Shown here piece after piece: positions 1 through 3,200 of a stretch of DNA of 6,131 bases. Both the position numbers and the translations under genes were made by a program. The notes under the pieces are model-generated. The model did no database searches. It had not been told where the DNA came from and saw nothing but the letters and a program-made list of their open reading frames with translations. Every line of letters begins with the position of its first letter. Position 1 is the first letter of the stretch. Origin of the DNA: an uncultured Clostridia bacterium (GTDB taxonomy: Bacteria; Bacillota; Clostridia; Christensenellales; UBA3700); NCBI GenBank assembly GCA_947176115.1, contig CAMWPK010000093.1, positions 1-6,131 on the forward strand. The letters are read 5' to 3'.

Positions 1-55
1 TAAGGGAGTAGTACGTGAAAGCGTAGCGAGGGTTCAAATCCCTCTTTCTCCGCCA
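1..55 (+). tRNA. tRNA-Ser, 3' part (5' part outside window), anticodon probably GCU
   Basis: This is the 3' portion of a serine tRNA; the 5' acceptor strand, D arm and most of the anticodon arm lie left of the window. A 5-bp T stem (28-32 with 40-44) closes a TTCAAAT loop at 33-39. The 3' acceptor strand is 45-51, followed by discriminator G52 and an encoded CCA at 53-55. Positions 12-16 and 21-25 form a separate 4-5 bp stem with a GAAA loop, which is the long variable arm of type II tRNAs (Ser, Leu). The discriminator G favours Ser, since tRNA-Leu normally has A. If 4-8 is the 3' anticodon strand, the opening TAA is positions 36-38. The last anticodon base is then U, fitting the GCU anticodon for AGY codons; this last step is inference. 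A terminator-like hairpin follows, and the gene converges on the giant minus-strand gene. Confidence 0.88.
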
Positions 56-64
56 CTGCTAAGA
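35..64 (+). repeat. Direct repeat copy 1: tRNA-Ser 3' end plus trailer (att-like)
   Basis: These 30 bases cover most of the T loop, the 3' T stem, the acceptor strand, CCA and the first nine trailer bases. They recur without mismatch at 221-250, a 186-base offset. Allowing a 2-base gap, the match extends to 72 here and to 256 in the other copy. Duplicated tRNA 3' ends are the usual footprint of tyrosine-recombinase integration at a tRNA gene, but no integrase is visible in the window. The repeat is seen directly; its reading as an attachment site is inference. Confidence 0.8.
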
Positions 65-78
65 AGTTGCTTCTTAGC
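58..78. repeat. Perfect short hairpin just after the tRNA CCA
   Basis: Bases 58-66 and 70-78 are exact reverse complements (9 bp) around a TTG loop, starting three bases after the tRNA CCA end. No T-run follows on either strand, so it is not a classic terminator. It could mark the tRNA 3' trailer for processing. It competes with an outer pairing, because 61-70 is also the exact reverse complement of 135-144. Confidence 0.6.
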
Positions 79-144
79 GAGAAATAGAAAGTGAGATACG
101 ATGTATCTCACTTTTTCTATTGCTCTGCTTTTGGGCAACTTCTT
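61..144. repeat. Long imperfect palindrome enclosing the terminator
   Basis: The outer arms 61-70 and 135-144 are exact reverse complements (10 bp). Inside them, further partial pairing (AGC/GCT, GAG/CTC, AATAG/CTATT) leads to the perfect 9-bp core at 91-111. The arms are about 40 bases each with small bulges. Three more T follow the right arm (145-147), so the whole fold could also act as a terminator. Its size, non-coding nature and place between the two tRNA-end repeats also resemble a small palindromic mobile element such as a MITE. No copy elsewhere in this window supports that, and no clear target-site duplication was found beyond the tRNA repeat. Confidence 0.55.
83..121. terminator. 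Hairpin terminator between convergent tRNA and giant gene, probably bidirectional
   Basis: A perfect 9-bp stem (91-99 with 103-111, loop GAT) is followed on the plus strand by five T (112-116) and then CTATT. The stem can be extended by pairing AATAG (83-87) with CTATT (117-121). On the minus strand the same stem is followed by TTTCTATTT, a weaker T-rich tract. The position fits a rho-independent terminator for the tRNA transcript. It may also stop the giant gene, whose stop codon lies about 135 bases away. No other hairpin with a T-run is seen downstream of the giant gene. Confidence 0.75.
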
Positions 145-220
145 TTTGTAGTTACTAAATCAGGATACCGAATTTGTGACGCTCGTCTTCGCCTCGCTAT
201 TCCGTCACTTGCGTTCCTTA
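145..220. other. Non-coding spacer between palindrome and second tRNA-end repeat
   Basis: No gene is supported here. The one visible feature is a 6-bp inverted repeat, GTGACG at 176-181 with CGTCAC at 203-208. An overlapping alternative pairs ATTTGT (172-177) with ACAAAT (220-225). There is no 5' tRNA half, so the second tRNA end to its right is not a complete gene. On the minus strand it forms the untranslated 3' region of the giant gene. Confidence 0.5.
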
Positions 221-250
221 CAAATCCCTCTTTCTCCGCCACTGCTAAGA
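221..250 (+). repeat. Direct repeat copy 2: orphan tRNA-Ser 3' end (att-like)
   Basis: This is an exact 30-base copy of 35-64. It contains part of the T loop, the T-stem 3' strand, the acceptor 3' strand, the discriminator G, CCA and trailer. The sequence to its left does not supply the rest of a tRNA: no T-stem 5' strand and no acceptor partner GGAGAAA, so it is a fragment and not a gene. After the exact match, TTGCTT (251-256) also matches copy 1 with a 2-base gap. The similarity therefore reaches the stop codon of the giant gene at 255-257. It probably marks an integration or recombination junction. Confidence 0.8.
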
Positions 251-254
251 TTGC

Positions 255-3200
255 TTAATTCTTCATTGCTCTTTGCTCTCTAAGGTAGTCGGCGTATCTT
301 TCGATTTGGTCAACTCTGAGGTCTATCATTTCTTTTGCCGTTCCAAATGCTTGGGCATCTGCTACTAATAGTTCGGTCTCTTTTACCTTAATCTTTGCAC
401 CGTCGTTGGTAGCGTTACGGCGAATGTCTTTCATATACTCGTCTTCCATCTTGAACAATGCGACGGTGGTATTTTTCTTGATAGTCAACTTGATGAGCGG
501 ATTTACCGTAGACGGTCCAATCGTAGTGAAATACGTAGACATCTTCTCTTTGCACTTATCGTCCTTGCTCATAGCGTATTCTCTCAAGCTGTCGAAGAAC
601 TTTTGCTGTTGTTTGGTAAGTTTAGCGTACGCCTCTTTAAGCGTAAGGCGCGGAGCTACCTCTTTCTTAGGTCTTGGAACCATGACGGGCATTACCGCAG
701 GCAAATCTTTCTCGACTGCCCTTTTGGCAATTCTCTCGACGGGAATTTCCTTGACCACTTCTTTCTCCACTATCTTCTCGACAGGCACTTCCTTAACTAC
801 CTCTACAGGGACTTCTACTCGCACTTCCTTTTCGACGACTTGCGGTTGAGCATTTTGATTTGCAGACAACTCAAAAACCTTTTTCATAAGCATTTCTTGA
901 TTTTTTACTATCTGCTTTATCGTATCTTCATAAGCGCTGTTGGGCTTCTCGACAGACTGCTCTTCAATCTTCTTCATAAGCGCTTCCTGATTATGAGCAA
1001 GAGTTTCTTGATTGTGAGTAAGCGCTTCCTGCGTCCTTATAATTTGTTGGATAATTCCATCGTCCTCAAGCGACGCAACTTTAGGTTGCTCAGAAAGCTG
1101 TTGTACTTTGTCAATAAGCTCTTGCATAAGCTCGTCGTTGGCATTGGCAGATGCAACCTCTCTCTCGATAATCTTTTCGATAGGCTGTTCTTCCATTTTC
1201 TTCATCATCAACTCTTGGTTTTCCATGAGCTTTTTGATAACTTCGTCGTTTTGGCTGTCGGCTTGTTTCGGATGCTCGGCAAGCTGTTGCATAAGTCTTT
1301 CTATGCGTTCTTCATTCTGAGCGTTCATTTCGCGCATACGCTCTTCGTTTTGCGCATTCTGCTCCATGAGTTTTTCCATAAACTCATTGTTGAGAGCAGA
1401 CTGGTCTGCCGATTGCTGTTCGTTGAGCGCGACAGACTGCTCTTCCAACTTCTGCATCAACATCTCTTGGTTTTCCATGAGCTTCTTGATAACTTCGTCA
1501 TTTTGACTATCGGCAGGTTGCTCGGAAAGTTGTTGTACTTTGTCAAGAAGTTCTTGCATAAGCTCGTCGTTAGCGTTGGGCTTTTCTGCAGACTGTTGCT
1601 CGGCAAGCTGTTGCATCAACTGCTCGATTCTTTCTTCGTTCTTCTCGTTGAGCTGTCTTAGACGCTCTTCATTCTGAGCATTCTGCTCCATAAGTCTTTC
1701 TATAAACTCATTGTTCATAGCCGATGGGTCGGGCAATTGCTGGACGTTGGATGCCATTGCGTCATTGATCATACCGCGAATTGCGCCCATATCCAAGCCT
1801 GCGCCTTGCGCGCCGTTGTTAGCGCCCATTACGCCCATCATCATCATTCGCATATCTTCTTCTTTCTTCTTGGCGTGAGCTTGGTCAAACTCTGCCTTAG
1901 CGGTTTCTAATTCGCTTTCTGCCTTATTGTATCCGCTCTTCTCTATAATAGCGAATATTATACTTGCGACAGCCAAGCCCATAAGCGTACAAGCTATTAT
2001 TGTCCAAGTGGTCATTGCCCAACTAAACAAGCCTGTCGCCGTAGTAGCATAGAACGTCGTAGAATACTTATTCTTAACGTCTTTCTTGTCTTTCTTCTTC
2101 TTTTTGGCATATCCAATGCCCTTAATCAAGCAAATGACGATGATTATGATACTAATCACACTGGCGATAACCTGCCACCATTCTTGGAGCGCTTTGGTCA
2201 CGTTGCCGAAATCCACAATACCGCCGATAGGCTTAGTACCGCCGTTGTTTCCGCCTTGCGAGGAAGGGTCGTAGGTAATCTCTTCCAAGACCTCTTTATT
2301 AGCGTCTATTACCTCGAAATTAGCGTCATCCAGCTTAGCTACGACCTTAGCGTAGTCAAGACCGTTGGCAATATCCTCAGCGGTGAGTTCAAAGCCGTCT
2401 GCGTCATAATAGGTATAACTGAACTTCACGTCGTAACCGCTGGCAGAAAGCATAGGCACGCCCTTGCTATCCTCTACCCAAGTCAATCTATTTTGCGGAA
2501 TGACAGCCTTATCCACTTTGACAGTCACGGTGTAACTATCGGTAGTACCGTCCTCCCAGACAAACATCTCAGGGTCTATACTGATTGTTACCGTATATTC
2601 GCCGGCATTAGTCAAATCGCCGTCCACCTCGAATTTAACACCGCTCTCGGCAGGCTTTCTCAAGAAGTCCTCGATAGTATACGCAGAGCCGTTGTAGGTA
2701 ATAGTCTTGCTATCGTCAAAGACGGGCTTCTCCAAGGTCATAATAGATCCCGGACGCGTAACCGTCTTTCTGTAATCGCCGTAGATAAGTATATCGTCTT
2801 CGTATCCCTCTAAGGCGTACAACTCCTTGTAGTATACCGTATTAGGTTGCATCTGGCTGAGCGTGATAGGATTGCCGTCCTCGTCAAGGTATCTGTAACC
2901 GACGTATCTCTTTACCCAAGTTTCCATCGGCACTTCGGCATTGGTATTGCTACCTTGCCACTCGGTGACGTCTATCTCATAAGCCTTAATCTTGATATTG
3001 TATTCATAGTCCGGCCACTCGTCCCACTTGACGTTGGGATTATTTTCATTGAAAATGATAAGGTCGAATTTGACTACGTACGTACCTGCGTCAAAAGCCT
3101 TGAAGACGTCGCCGTCAATTCCCTCATACGGCTCGCCGTCCTTGGTAATCGTCATAGTCATATAGTTGTACCAACCCTCGACGGTAATGCCGAACATCTG

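Larger units (their letters stand above)
846..1943 (-). other. Gln/Glu-rich coiled-coil region with internal repeats
   Basis: Residues 1364-1729 start with a short charged helix (1364-1393) and a Met/Gly patch (1394-1421). About 290 residues rich in Glu, Gln, Asn, Met, Leu and Lys follow. Heptad and 11-residue spacings of hydrophobic residues (LMEQ, IERLMQQL, VIKKLMENQE, LMQELLDKVQQL) indicate a long coiled coil and probable oligomerisation. Short Pro, Ala and Ser breaks (SEQP, AEHPKQ, EKPN) separate the helical blocks. Large parts are internally duplicated. No catalytic motif is seen. Confidence 0.85.

Noticed and set aside
172..243. A second complete tRNA gene ending at the orphan CCA
   Set aside because: No acceptor 5' strand, D arm, anticodon arm or T-stem 5' strand can be formed to its left; only the 3' end is duplicated.
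982..1034. Short regular repeats considered as a CRISPR array
   Set aside because: The 21-base units are contiguous, diverged, in frame and encode heptads; there are no spacers.
603..1661. Plus-strand open frame of about 350 codons opposite the coiled coil
   Set aside because: It is rich in Leu, Phe and His because it is the complement of Gln/Glu/Lys-rich coding sequence. It has no domain pattern and is fully inside the real gene.
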